Source: Phoronis ovalis
Lineage: Eukaryota > Phoronida > Phoronidae
Assembly: GCA_028565635.1 (NCBI GenBank)
Contig: JAOXYB010029711.1
Coordinates: 1 to 14,962 of the forward strand
Reading direction: 5' to 3'
DNA: 14,962 nt
Position numbers and translations under genes: made by a program. A model generated the notes under the pieces. It was not told where the DNA came from. It did no database searches and saw nothing but the letters and a program-made list of their open reading frames with translations. Positions 9,301 through 14,962 of this stretch are shown one piece after another; position 1 is the stretch's first letter, and each line of letters begins with the position of its first letter.

Positions 9301-11409
9301 TATTTATATTTTTAGTTACCCGTATCATAATAAATTAGAACAGGTGCCCGTACGTGCTGATATTGCAGATTAGTGCACAAAGTATAGAAAGTGTTTTGAT
9401 AATCAACAAGATAGAAAGTGATATCAATGTCTTCGATTTCTTGAAACAATAAATAATTACAAGAAGTAACAATAATAAGTTGTGAACTTGTCAATTAGTG
9501 TACAATTTATTCATTATGCGATACTACATAAATCTATGTGGAACATTACATGAACATTATGCTTTGAACTAAACTCTAGCTTTACTTTTTCCTGTGATGT
9601 ACTGCTTATTTGTCGAGGATAAGTTTATGTGAGTGGGCACTATCCAGTGGTTTCAAAAGCAGAGATGGACCATAAGTGTGATCAATAGAAGTAACTTTAC
9701 GGTTAAGTATTTTTTTTTACACATGCAGTGACCCGGAAGTAATCTGCGATTGTTGATAATTTTTCTCAGGTTATATATTTTACCCAGATACATATGTCTG
9801 TTAGAAATTACTGAACAATTTTGAGAAAATTGAAAGGGAATTTTTGCTATAATTCACCACACACACAACCTGATGAAGGTGGCTAAAACCAATTACACGT
9901 AGTATCAGCGTTGAACTAGATAATTAAAAACTGTAGGAAGTCCCCTTTCAATTATTCTTTGACAACATTGCTGGTGCAAATGAAAATGACCGTGTTTCAA
10001 ATTTCGTTTGTTGCTGAAAAGGTAATTTATGTGATTTTAAAACGATATAGCATTCTATATGTTATACAAGTCGAAACTAAATTTATTTTTATTTTTTCTC
10101 GTTATTACTTGGTTCTGCCCTTAGCGTTCTGATAATTGCCTAGGTCTTGCACTAGTTCTTGGTGTAGTAAAGATAGTTCAATGGGAGATTTTTTTTATCC
10201 AATAATGAACACTTAAATTAATTTAAATGTATAGTTTATAGACGTACCAGTACAAACTTTAATTATTACACCATTATCCACTGTCTTTGCGTATGTTCTT
10301 TCCAGTATGTGCCCGTTTGTGTTCTTTACGAGATAACGAACACGAACGGCCTGATTTACTCAAATTGGCTATATGCAGTATATGAACCCTTGATGAACAA
10401 CTTCCTGGGGGCATGCAGCTAGGTTGCATTTAAAAAACTACAGCTTAAGTAATATTTGGTCTATGTTTGTGTACTGTGCACATGATTCACGTGTTTATAC
10501 AGGAGGGCGGGATTAAAAACGAAGCACAAGAAAGTTTTATATTCAACTTCAGAATTTGGAGACTGATGCGCGTTATGAAAAGTATCATTATGCGATACAC
10601 TATGAATAACTGTTTTCATAGACCTAAAGGCACAGTTTTATCAAAATTTTGTACTAAAGAAGCGATAGCCAGAATTAGCTTGTGTACACATGTTCGTAGC
10701 GGGGAATAAGATAAGAAATGCCATATTTAATTCAGAATATACAGTTAACATGAGAATAACTCAATTAAAATGTATGAAAGTTTACATATGGATTAAATAT
10801 TCTATAATCGGGAAGCCAATAAGATATCATTCCTGTATGTACTACACATATTTAGAACGTTCATCACTTCACAGAAAGTTGAATAACTATGACACGTACC
10901 AGTTAAAAGAGAAAGGGTGCGAAAGGCAATTATCTGTACCTACCCGAGATTACTAGTACCGCATTTTAGCTAATTTCACAAATTATATAAAAACCTTTTT
11001 CTTTTAATTTTACGTACTGAAGAACATATAAAGTAGATACATATAAACCGCCACCACATTTACACACCGCCCCCCCCCCCCGGGCGTATATACCACATTT
11101 AGTCTGCACCTTCCTTAGTTCGCATCCTTCACGGTTGTAGAGATCACGGATGCAGAGGTGTTCTCCGAGGTGTTCATATAATCTTATTTTAGTAGCTAGA
11201 CTTCTGGAATTTTTTTTTTTAAATTTAGGTATCTTATGAAATTGTTCTAAACACAAGGTATATAATGCGTAATTTACCGTATTAGTAAATGATAATCATA
11301 AACCCTTACCGTAAAATTCATTGACTTGATTGGCGTCAATCCACAAAGATATTCCATAAACGTATTTAAGGAACGTCAGAAAAAATATTAAAATAGCAAT
11401 AAAATCCAT
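3184..11409 (-). CDS. WIF1: Wnt inhibitory factor 1 (WIF1/shifted family), nine coding exons, complete
   Basis: This is a secreted modulator of lipid-modified morphogens: vertebrate WIF1 binds Wnt, and the fly relative shifted aids Hedgehog spread. Join, in transcript order: 11409-11310, 8590-8448, 7352-7250, 5678-5535, 5250-5053, 4623-4528, 4334-4242, 3757-3662, 3350-3184. The pieces total 1140 nt, giving 379 residues plus TAA. Every intron is GT-AG and every junction keeps frame. Residues 1-19 are a signal peptide. The WIF domain covers about 20-163, with a WIDANQ motif, an NLT glycosylation site at N72 and a cysteine pair at C123 and C160. Five six-cysteine EGF repeats span 168-322, and a basic tail covers 325-379. 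As I recall, human WIF1 is also 379 residues long. An in-frame TGA at 11464-11466 with no ATG before 11409 fixes the start. Identity is near certain; exact edges of exons 3, 4 and 8 are slightly less so. Confidence 0.95.
3351..3661 (-). other. WIF1 intron 8, or alternative coding extension plus 3' UTR
   Basis: 311 bases, donor GTATGA, acceptor TTATTGCAG. If the intron is retained, the first 41-44 bases would be translated to a TAA at 3618-3620 and the rest would be 3' UTR. Between the stop and the exon 9 acceptor there is no minus-strand AATAAA, which favours splicing or use of the distal signal. Confidence 0.7.
3662..3757 (-). CDS. WIF1: WIF1 exon 8: EGF-like repeat 5
   Basis: This exon encodes the fifth repeat, with cysteines 295, 299, 305, 311, 313 and 322, ending in GWHGRHCNR, a close match to the end of the vertebrate fifth repeat. 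The acceptor TTTTTCAG is strong. The donor A|GTATGA is weaker (A at -1) but gives a 96-base phase 1-1 exon exactly like exon 6, and it joins to an open exon 9. If this donor is skipped, the frame continues to TAA at 3618-3620, adding the short tail SMNELLNSLFIQYH for a 338-residue product. Confidence 0.9.
3758..4241 (-). other. WIF1 intron 7 with a GC-richer island
   Basis: 484 bases, donor GTAACT, acceptor TTTTTCAG. Bases 4060-4170 are more GC-rich than the surroundings and include the CTCF-like CACCAGGTGGCG motif. No coding frame is evident. Confidence 0.75.
4070..4081 (+). promoter_or_regulatory. CTCF-like motif in intron 7
   Basis: CACCAGGTGGCG resembles the bilaterian CTCF core; its reverse complement CGCCACCTGGTG fits the CGCCMYCTGKTG pattern. 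It sits in a locally GC-rich stretch preceded by TCTAG and CTGCAG. The match is by eye to a degenerate motif, so binding is unproven. Confidence 0.35.
4242..4334 (-). CDS. WIF1: WIF1 exon 7: EGF-like repeat 4, one residue short
   Basis: A 93-base, phase 1-1 exon encodes the fourth repeat with cysteines 264, 268, 274, 279, 281 and 290. It contains CENGGHC and CPDGFMGQFC. The third-to-fourth cysteine loop has four residues (AGNR) where the other four repeats have five, so the exon is three bases shorter than its neighbours. The acceptor is TTTCAG and the donor is G|GTAACT. Confidence 0.96.
   Translation of the reverse strand, partial: RAVQETAKMEVTALGIDAYALMDSWASSVK
4528..4623 (-). CDS. WIF1: WIF1 exon 6: EGF-like repeat 3
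   Basis: A 96-base, phase 1-1 exon encodes one EGF-like repeat with cysteines 232, 236, 242, 248, 250 and 259. It contains CYNGGKC and CPPGFHGNQC. The acceptor is GTTGTAG and the donor is C|GTAAGT, close to consensus. Joining exon 5 gives Ala230 (G|CC) and joining exon 7 gives Gln262 (C|AG). It lacks the acidic calcium-binding residues of the cbEGF subclass. Confidence 0.96.
4624..5052 (-). other. WIF1 intron 5
   Basis: 429 bases between the EGF1-EGF2 exon and the EGF3 exon, with donor GTATGT and acceptor TTGTAG. No extra EGF exon or other feature is seen in it. Confidence 0.8.
5053..5250 (-). CDS. WIF1: WIF1 exon 5: EGF-like repeats 1 and 2
   Basis: One 198-base exon, phase 1 at both ends, encodes two adjacent EGF-like repeats. 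Cysteines of repeat 1 are 168, 172, 178, 184, 186 and 195; those of repeat 2 are 200, 204, 210, 216, 218 and 227. The pattern is Cx3Cx5Cx5CxCx8C, the compact EGF form typical of WIF1. Glycine and aromatic positions fit too (GFYGKYC, GYRGKYC). The acceptor is AAACAG and the donor is G|GTATGT. The reading frame stays open for about 100 bases into the intron, but that part has no EGF character. Confidence 0.96.
5535..5678 (-). CDS. WIF1: WIF1 exon 4: C-terminal WIF domain
   Basis: It encodes residues 117-163 plus split codons at both ends. The blocks VFQIAIPC, TGVAPF, VLHILDKYG and LHFKKEC correspond to the last strands of the domain. C123 and C160 are 37 residues apart, as in vertebrate WIF1, where the equivalent pair forms a disulfide. 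The donor is G|GTTAGT. Two acceptors sit eight bases apart: TTTTTTTAG (used here, exon starting TGTTTCAG) and TTTCAG (exon starting ATCGC). The first is preferred because it preserves a V-x-Q before the IPC block and pairs in frame with the better exon 3 donor. Confidence 0.93.
5679..7249 (-). other. WIF1 intron 3, mostly featureless
   Basis: 1571 bases, donor GTAATA, acceptor TTTTTTTAG. The only features noted are the palindromic CTCF-like motif at 5855-5865 and a small inverted repeat, CGTGCA/TGCACG, near 6964-6983. The 76-codon frame at 6716-6946 is not recognisable as a gene. Confidence 0.7.
5855..5865 (-). promoter_or_regulatory. Second CTCF-like motif in intron 3
   Basis: CCACCTGGTGG is a perfect palindrome containing an E-box (CACCTG on one strand, CAGGTG on the other), followed by GGGACACTAGA. 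Read on the minus strand it gives TCTAG, six bases, then CACCAGGTGG, similar to the site at 4070-4081 but in the opposite orientation. It could equally be a Snail/ZEB-type E-box. Confidence 0.3.
7250..7352 (-). CDS. WIF1: WIF1 exon 3: middle of WIF domain
   Basis: This exon was found by searching the intron for the missing stretch between the VNLTW and IPC blocks of the domain. It encodes residues 82-115, beginning YRYWFAEL and ending PLLSIPASGAVPNKKA, which matches the vertebrate YxYxF and PLLGTVPHK blocks. The acceptor ATATTAG has a poor pyrimidine tract and the donor is G|GTAATA. Entry phase is 0 and exit phase is 1. A competing donor ten bases on (ACT|GTAATT) would pair in frame with the alternative exon 4 acceptor, so the exact 3' edge is a little uncertain. 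Confidence 0.87.
7353..8447 (-). other. WIF1 intron 2, nothing recognisable
   Basis: 1095 bases of AT-rich sequence between exons 2 and 3. A 66-codon open frame at 7489-7689 on the minus strand lacks splice-compatible context or family similarity and is taken as chance. Confidence 0.75.
8448..8590 (-). CDS. WIF1: WIF1 exon 2: WIF domain, N-terminal half
   Basis: The acceptor is CGTAG|GA and the donor is AAG|GTAAGC. It encodes residues 35-81, with the recognisable WIF blocks GDIYVIKDGQ, SPF, EIPSDV and VNLTW. The NLT sequon at residue 72 matches the position of the N-glycosylation site in the vertebrate domain (MNFTW). The exon ends in phase 0. It lies alone, between a 2719-base intron 1 and a 1095-base intron 2. 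Confidence 0.95.
9829..9953. repeat. Short inverted-repeat element in intron 1
   Basis: AATTGAAAGGG near 9829-9839 is mirrored by CCCTTTCAATT near 9943-9953. The enclosed DNA includes a CA-rich run and CCTGATGAAGGTGG. The size and arms fit a small non-autonomous element, but no target duplication was identified. Confidence 0.3.
10313..10349. repeat. Inverted repeat, 11 of 12 bases paired
   Basis: CCGTTTGTGTTC (10313-10324) and GAACACGAACGG (10338-10349) pair at 11 of 12 positions, with a 13-base loop, in intron 1. It could be a hairpin or a dyad protein-binding site. Confidence 0.55.
11070..11081. repeat. C homopolymer
   Basis: Twelve consecutive C residues followed by GGG, in intron 1. It is prone to slippage, so the exact length may be unreliable. 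Confidence 0.9.
11310..11409 (-). CDS. WIF1: WIF1 exon 1: signal peptide and first WIF strand
   Basis: This exon has 33 codons plus one base and ends at donor G|GTAAGG. Residues 1-19 form a signal peptide: a short MD head, the hydrophobic core IAILIFFLTFL, then KYVYG before the likely cleavage point. The mature protein then begins with SLWIDANQ, which corresponds to the conserved WIDxxQ start of the WIF domain. The start codon has A at -3 and G at +4, a favourable context. The frame upstream closes at TGA 11464-11466. The split codon G|GA at the next junction gives Gly34. Confidence 0.93.
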
Positions 11410-11520
11410 TTTCTTCTTTCGAAATTCTTCTTTCAGGTAAAAACGTTGTGAAACTCGAACTGTTCAATGCCTTTTCACGATTATGAAATTTCCTATCAGT
11501 TGATGCTAGGATCTATAAAC
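11410..11520 (-). promoter_or_regulatory. WIF1 5' leader and possible core promoter
   Basis: The 110 bases upstream of the ATG include a purine-rich leader and an in-frame TGA at 11464-11466. A weak TATA-like TTTATAGA lies on the minus strand near 11512-11519, about 105 bases before the ATG, which would put the transcription start near 11480. No clear initiator stands out, and an untranslated upstream exon cannot be excluded. Confidence 0.25.
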
Positions 11521-13680
11521 CCAATAATAAACTTTTTGAATGCAACATGAAGAAGTCTCTTCTTACCATATTAGTCATGATTTTCATATCAACATAATTT
11601 TTGCCACGTCATTATAATTATTCACTGAAAATAAAATAAAATCTTCTTAAAACTTTTTTAAATTTAGCTACGAAAACGAACGAATCTTATTAATTCCCCA
11701 GCAAAAGAATCGTCCTTCCTGGTAATCCACGTGTTTTTTTCTACATCTCAAAATCCAAACCAAACTCTTTAAAACATTGGTTACAAAATTATATCAATAG
11801 ATAACTTAACATAGTACTTGTTTTGACGTTTTATTACTCCGTGCTAACATAATAATGGTATTCTTAGTACCCTGACTGAAAACAAACAGACGAGAAACAA
11901 CGATAAATAGCACATGCAAGCAGTTTCCAATCACAGTTGGAAAACAATGTAATCCATACGTCATACAACTGTGGCTAATTTAAATGCCTCGTCTGAACCT
12001 CATAAATATATATAATGATTGGACAGATTAGAAACATAATTTATCACAGAATCTAAGGAATACACGTGCAAATCTAGATAAAATCTAAAGTAGAGACTTT
12101 TCACCCCTTTATGTTTTGAGCCGGTATTTTCAAAGTCGACAGCGCACGTAACATCTGTTTGGTTGTCGAATGCCCCAAATACCTCACCAGCAAAACTTTG
12201 TCCCCAACTTTATCACGAGCTGCTATTCATAATAACCTTGAACAGTGAGTAAGCCTAATCTGTATATGCCTTATATATGATCCCACTCGGAAGGCATGTA
12301 TTCGTTTGAGCAATTTTTTGACTTACGTTTTAAACTACGGCACTAAATACCGCTTGTTAATTTTTTTAAATCAAAATTTGATTCATGTCCAGTTCGGAAT
12401 CTTAAATAAAGACATAACACAAATAAAATAAAATATAATCGCTGTTATCTATGGTTAAAAAAAATCGAAATTCTGTTAGAAAGTTTTCGATGAACACCTG
12501 CAATACCTGATATTCTCTTTTATCTACCGAGTTATGCACCTTACGAATCTCTTTTATTTACCTATGAACTGATGATACTTGTACACGCCCAACTTTCTAG
12601 GAACACAGCAGTATTTTTCATTTAGGGGCAGTAAAAGCCTACGTCACCCCAGGTTACGTACGTAATTTTTCAGTCACTTTCTTTATCCATTGTATGCTGT
12701 GATCCATTTTACTTGTTCGGGCATATCATAAATGGTTTCCTGCTTCATCATTTATAAACATCCGTGCCAAATTACAACACACAACGTATTCATTTTCTGG
12801 AGTTAAAATTTCGTCAAATATTTATCTAATAAATTCTAAACGACTTTATAACAAAACACTCTTAACTTAGTCATCTGCCAAAAATCTTTCAACAAACCAC
12901 TTGGTTGTAAAAAGAACACTAAAACCGTTTCTCATCTTTTACCGCTGATTAATTATGAGTAGATCAGCTAAAATAAATTGCGGAAAGTGTTTTAAAACAT
13001 GTGATAATGATTGGAAACCAACTAAATATTGTTTGTGTATCATTATCAATATATTGACAGGGTGCAATAAAGTTTAGTGAAATTGCCTTGCTAATGATTC
13101 TACCTACAGGGTTATACAAAATGAGTCGGTCACAAAATGATGTGTACGTGACTCACAAATATGGTATTTGTATAATATATTTGTGAATTATATTACTGTT
13201 TTTAAACCGCGATATGCATATATCAGAAATTGTTTGTCCCTTGTATGCACACTTGAGACAAATGCTGCTCAAATTCAATGATGTAACATTACATTCTGTA
13301 GTGTTAAACTCAATGATCAGGAAACACCCAATCTCAGCTATGTATGATTGCCTTTAGCAAGTAATTTTTGCACGCCAGTTTTTGATGTTCTCAGATATTC
13401 TAAAGCCTTGAATAAACAATTATTTATATTTTTGTTAATCTAGCAAGTTAATATAGTTGTAATATAATTTTTTAACATGCCACAGTAGTTACATATATGT
13501 TTATGCCCCTCCTCCGAGGAGGAAATTACTTTGTGTATTTATTAGCTTCTTTAAAATTCTTGTAGATATATTCAATTGTTTACCTTACTGATGTCTGAAA
13601 TGCTGAGTTCGAACGAAACTTATATCATAAAAGTTCACTGTGTTACTGTGCTCTTTTTGCGTTCACTTTAGTGTTAATAA
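11521..13680. other. Upstream non-coding region, nothing recognised
   Basis: AT-rich DNA with no open frame above 60 codons and no recognisable exon on either strand. Minor features are a seven-base-arm dyad, CCTCCTC-C-GAGGAGG, near 13508-13522 and an inverted pair CACAAATA/TATTTGTG near 13154-13186. Distal regulatory elements of the gene could lie here but none can be named. Confidence 0.6.
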
Positions 13681-13717
13681 AGACATGACACAATGGTCCG
13701 CTTGCTGAATTGTAGTC

Positions 13718-14099
13718 AGAAACGTCCCCGGGGGTAGCTTGTGTAAAGGGTGGATCCACATGCACGAACATGGGTTTAAAAAAAACTAAACGCGTATATG
13801 GCCAGCTTCCCTCTGGTAGACTAGCAGGTATAAAAAAGATCCTTTAGCAGGCTCAATCAATAAAAATCATCAGATAAGTAAACATGTTGCCGCATTGATT
13901 AAGCCACCCTGAAACATACTCTTTGGAAGATCTACATTCCAAAACCAATACCCTATTTGCCAATATTTAGCTAAATATATACCCTTAACAGGGACCGCAC
14001 GTTACGTACCTGGTTGTAAAAAAATATCACTTTTTACAATATTTTCGTTCGCGCGTGTGGACCCATCCTTTGACTCACGTGTCCCCCTGGGGAAACGCC
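13718..14099. mobile_element. Probable MITE with diverged terminal inverted repeats
   Basis: The left end (about 13718-13770: ACGTCCCCGGGGG, then TGTAAAGGGTGGATCCACATGCACGAAC) aligns to the reverse complement of the right end (about 14046-14099: CGTTTCCCCAGGGGG, then AGTCAAAGGATGGGTCC and ACACGCGCGAAC). Both ends are GC-rich while the roughly 275-base middle is AT-rich and non-coding, including a hairpin TTGTAAAAA/TTTTTACAA at 14014-14039. Target-site duplications were not resolved. Confidence 0.55.
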
Positions 14100-14123
14100 T
14101 CGGTATGTGGCTGCTGATGACAG

Positions 14124-14157
14124 TACCAGTAACTGGTATCAGTACTAAATTTAGTAC
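14124..14157. repeat. Two adjacent palindromes
   Basis: TACCAGT-A-ACTGGTA (14124-14138) is followed four bases later by the perfect 16-base palindrome GTACTAAATTTAGTAC (14142-14157). They lie just outside the right end of the MITE-like element. Confidence 0.7.
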
Positions 14158-14159
14158 AT

Positions 14160-14780
14160 ACTACGCTTTTATATATAAGATTCGCTAATATATCATATTG
14201 CTCGTAAATTGACAGCATTTTCCACCTTAGTTCTACATGTAATATACTACAAGCAACTTGGTAAGTGTTCAGATGTTTGATTCACCCTGTACAGCCAGTG
14301 TGATTAGACTTTATTTCACGGTTTGTTTACACTGTCTGTTATTATGGATAATGTAAATCATATAGAATTCCAAGAGTCTTGATAGTTTCACGAAGGTGGA
14401 TTTGAAAAACTCCTTTGGCTAGTCTACTATAAATATATTTTTGCTCATGTCCTTCCGGCTGATAAATATGGCAATTTTAACCTTTTTTCGAAATTTGCTA
14501 CCTATAAAAATGTAACCAAAGAATATGCCCAAAATGCTGATACTGAAAATAAAAACTGCGTTTTAGACAGAAATAATTGCGACTCATATATTAAAATTTT
14601 AAAATCTATGTAAAATTAATCTGGCATTCTATGAAAAAAATACACCTTTTTCATAGTTTCGTAGTATTTAGTTACCTGTTGTTTTTTGACAGGAACTTCG
14701 AAATTAACATTTGAATAATATTGATGCAAAGCCCCATTATAAAAATCTATTGAATACAGGGGTGATTAAGTATTGCATGG
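14160..14780. other. Non-coding AT-rich stretch
   Basis: No coding frame, splice-flanked exon, RNA gene or repeat was recognised between the palindromes and the hAT-like end. Confidence 0.6.
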
Positions 14781-14962
14781 CAGTGGCGGATCCAGGATTT
14801 TCGTGAAGGGGGGCGTGGAAAAAAGGCATTTGAGGGCGAGCGCCCGCAGGGCGTGAAGCGAAACTAGGGGGGTCCGGGGGCATGCCCCCCGGAAATTTTT
14901 TGAATATTTGGTGCGTTTTCCTGCAATCTGGTGCATTCAGAGACTCTTTTTCCATGACACTC
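14781..14962. mobile_element. hAT-like transposon end, truncated by the window
   Basis: An abrupt change from AT-rich DNA to a GC-rich block starts at CAGTGGCGGATCCAGG. CAGTG-type termini are characteristic of hAT elements. The block continues with G runs, a GAGCGCCCGCAGGGCG stretch and GGGGGCATGCCCCC. Sequence of this style is, from general knowledge, dispersed in many invertebrate genomes. A 72-codon minus-strand frame across it (14737-14955) is a by-product of the repeat rather than a host gene. The other end and target duplication lie outside the window. Confidence 0.6.

Larger units (their letters stand above)
8591..11309 (-). other. WIF1 intron 1, no coding content seen
   Basis: This is the largest intron at 2719 bases, with donor GTAAGG and acceptor CGTAG. 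Three open frames of 80-96 codons at 10467-11256 do not resemble any family I know, overlap one another or lie on opposite strands, and lack codon bias. The intron holds imperfect inverted repeats at 9829-9953 and 10313-10349 and a C homopolymer at 11070-11081. Confidence 0.75.

Noticed and set aside
9878-9912. Hammerhead-ribozyme-like core CTGATGA in the intron 1 inverted-repeat element
   Set aside because: The required GAAA core strand and a flanked cleavage triplet are missing, and stem II does not pair. Other CTGATGA occurrences (near 8147, 12568 and 14113) fail likewise.
10467-11256. Three open frames of 80, 88 and 96 codons in intron 1
   Set aside because: No recognisable domain or codon bias; they overlap each other or lie on opposite strands and have no convincing splice sites.
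14737-14955. 72-codon minus-strand frame
   Set aside because: Most of it is translated from the hAT-like repeat; proline-rich peptides of this kind arise from such GC-rich elements.

Overview
The window is AT-rich animal nuclear DNA. It carries one intron-containing gene on the minus strand, surrounded by non-coding sequence and remnants of short DNA transposons. No rRNA, tRNA, CRISPR or prokaryotic operon structure is visible. The gene can be read end to end from nine small exons (ATG at 11407-11409, stop at 3184-3186). These join in phase into a 379-residue secreted protein with a signal peptide, a WIF domain, five EGF-like repeats and a basic C-terminal tail. That layout identifies it as the Wnt inhibitory factor 1 gene (WIF1; Drosophila shifted family). 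The overall divergence from vertebrate WIF1 and the style of the repeats suggest an invertebrate, possibly a marine one; this is inference and no phylum can be assigned.

Layout from left to right. Bases 1-3180 lie downstream of the gene. They hold what looks like a transposon end at the left edge, two sets of diverged tandem repeats, a structured foldback region, a long near-perfect palindrome and a short TA microsatellite. Bases 3184-11409 are the gene: exon 9 (basic tail), exons 8, 7 and 6 (EGF5, EGF4, EGF3), exon 5 (EGF1 plus EGF2), exons 4, 3 and 2 (WIF domain) and exon 1 (signal peptide and start of the WIF domain). Introns run from 193 to 2719 bases. Bases 11410-14780 are upstream DNA with a short 5' leader, a weak possible promoter and a roughly 380-base element with terminal inverted repeats. 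From 14781 to the end is one end of a GC-rich, hAT-like transposable element.

The gene product should be an extracellular, glycosaminoglycan-associated modulator of lipid-modified morphogens: Wnt in vertebrates, Hedgehog for the fly relative. I did not find a novel multi-gene system. The points most worth following are the strongly basic final exon and the possible read-through isoform that would lack it, the EGF1-EGF2 exon fusion, the ambiguous exon 4 acceptor, two CTCF-like motifs in the introns, and several unclassified inverted-repeat elements.
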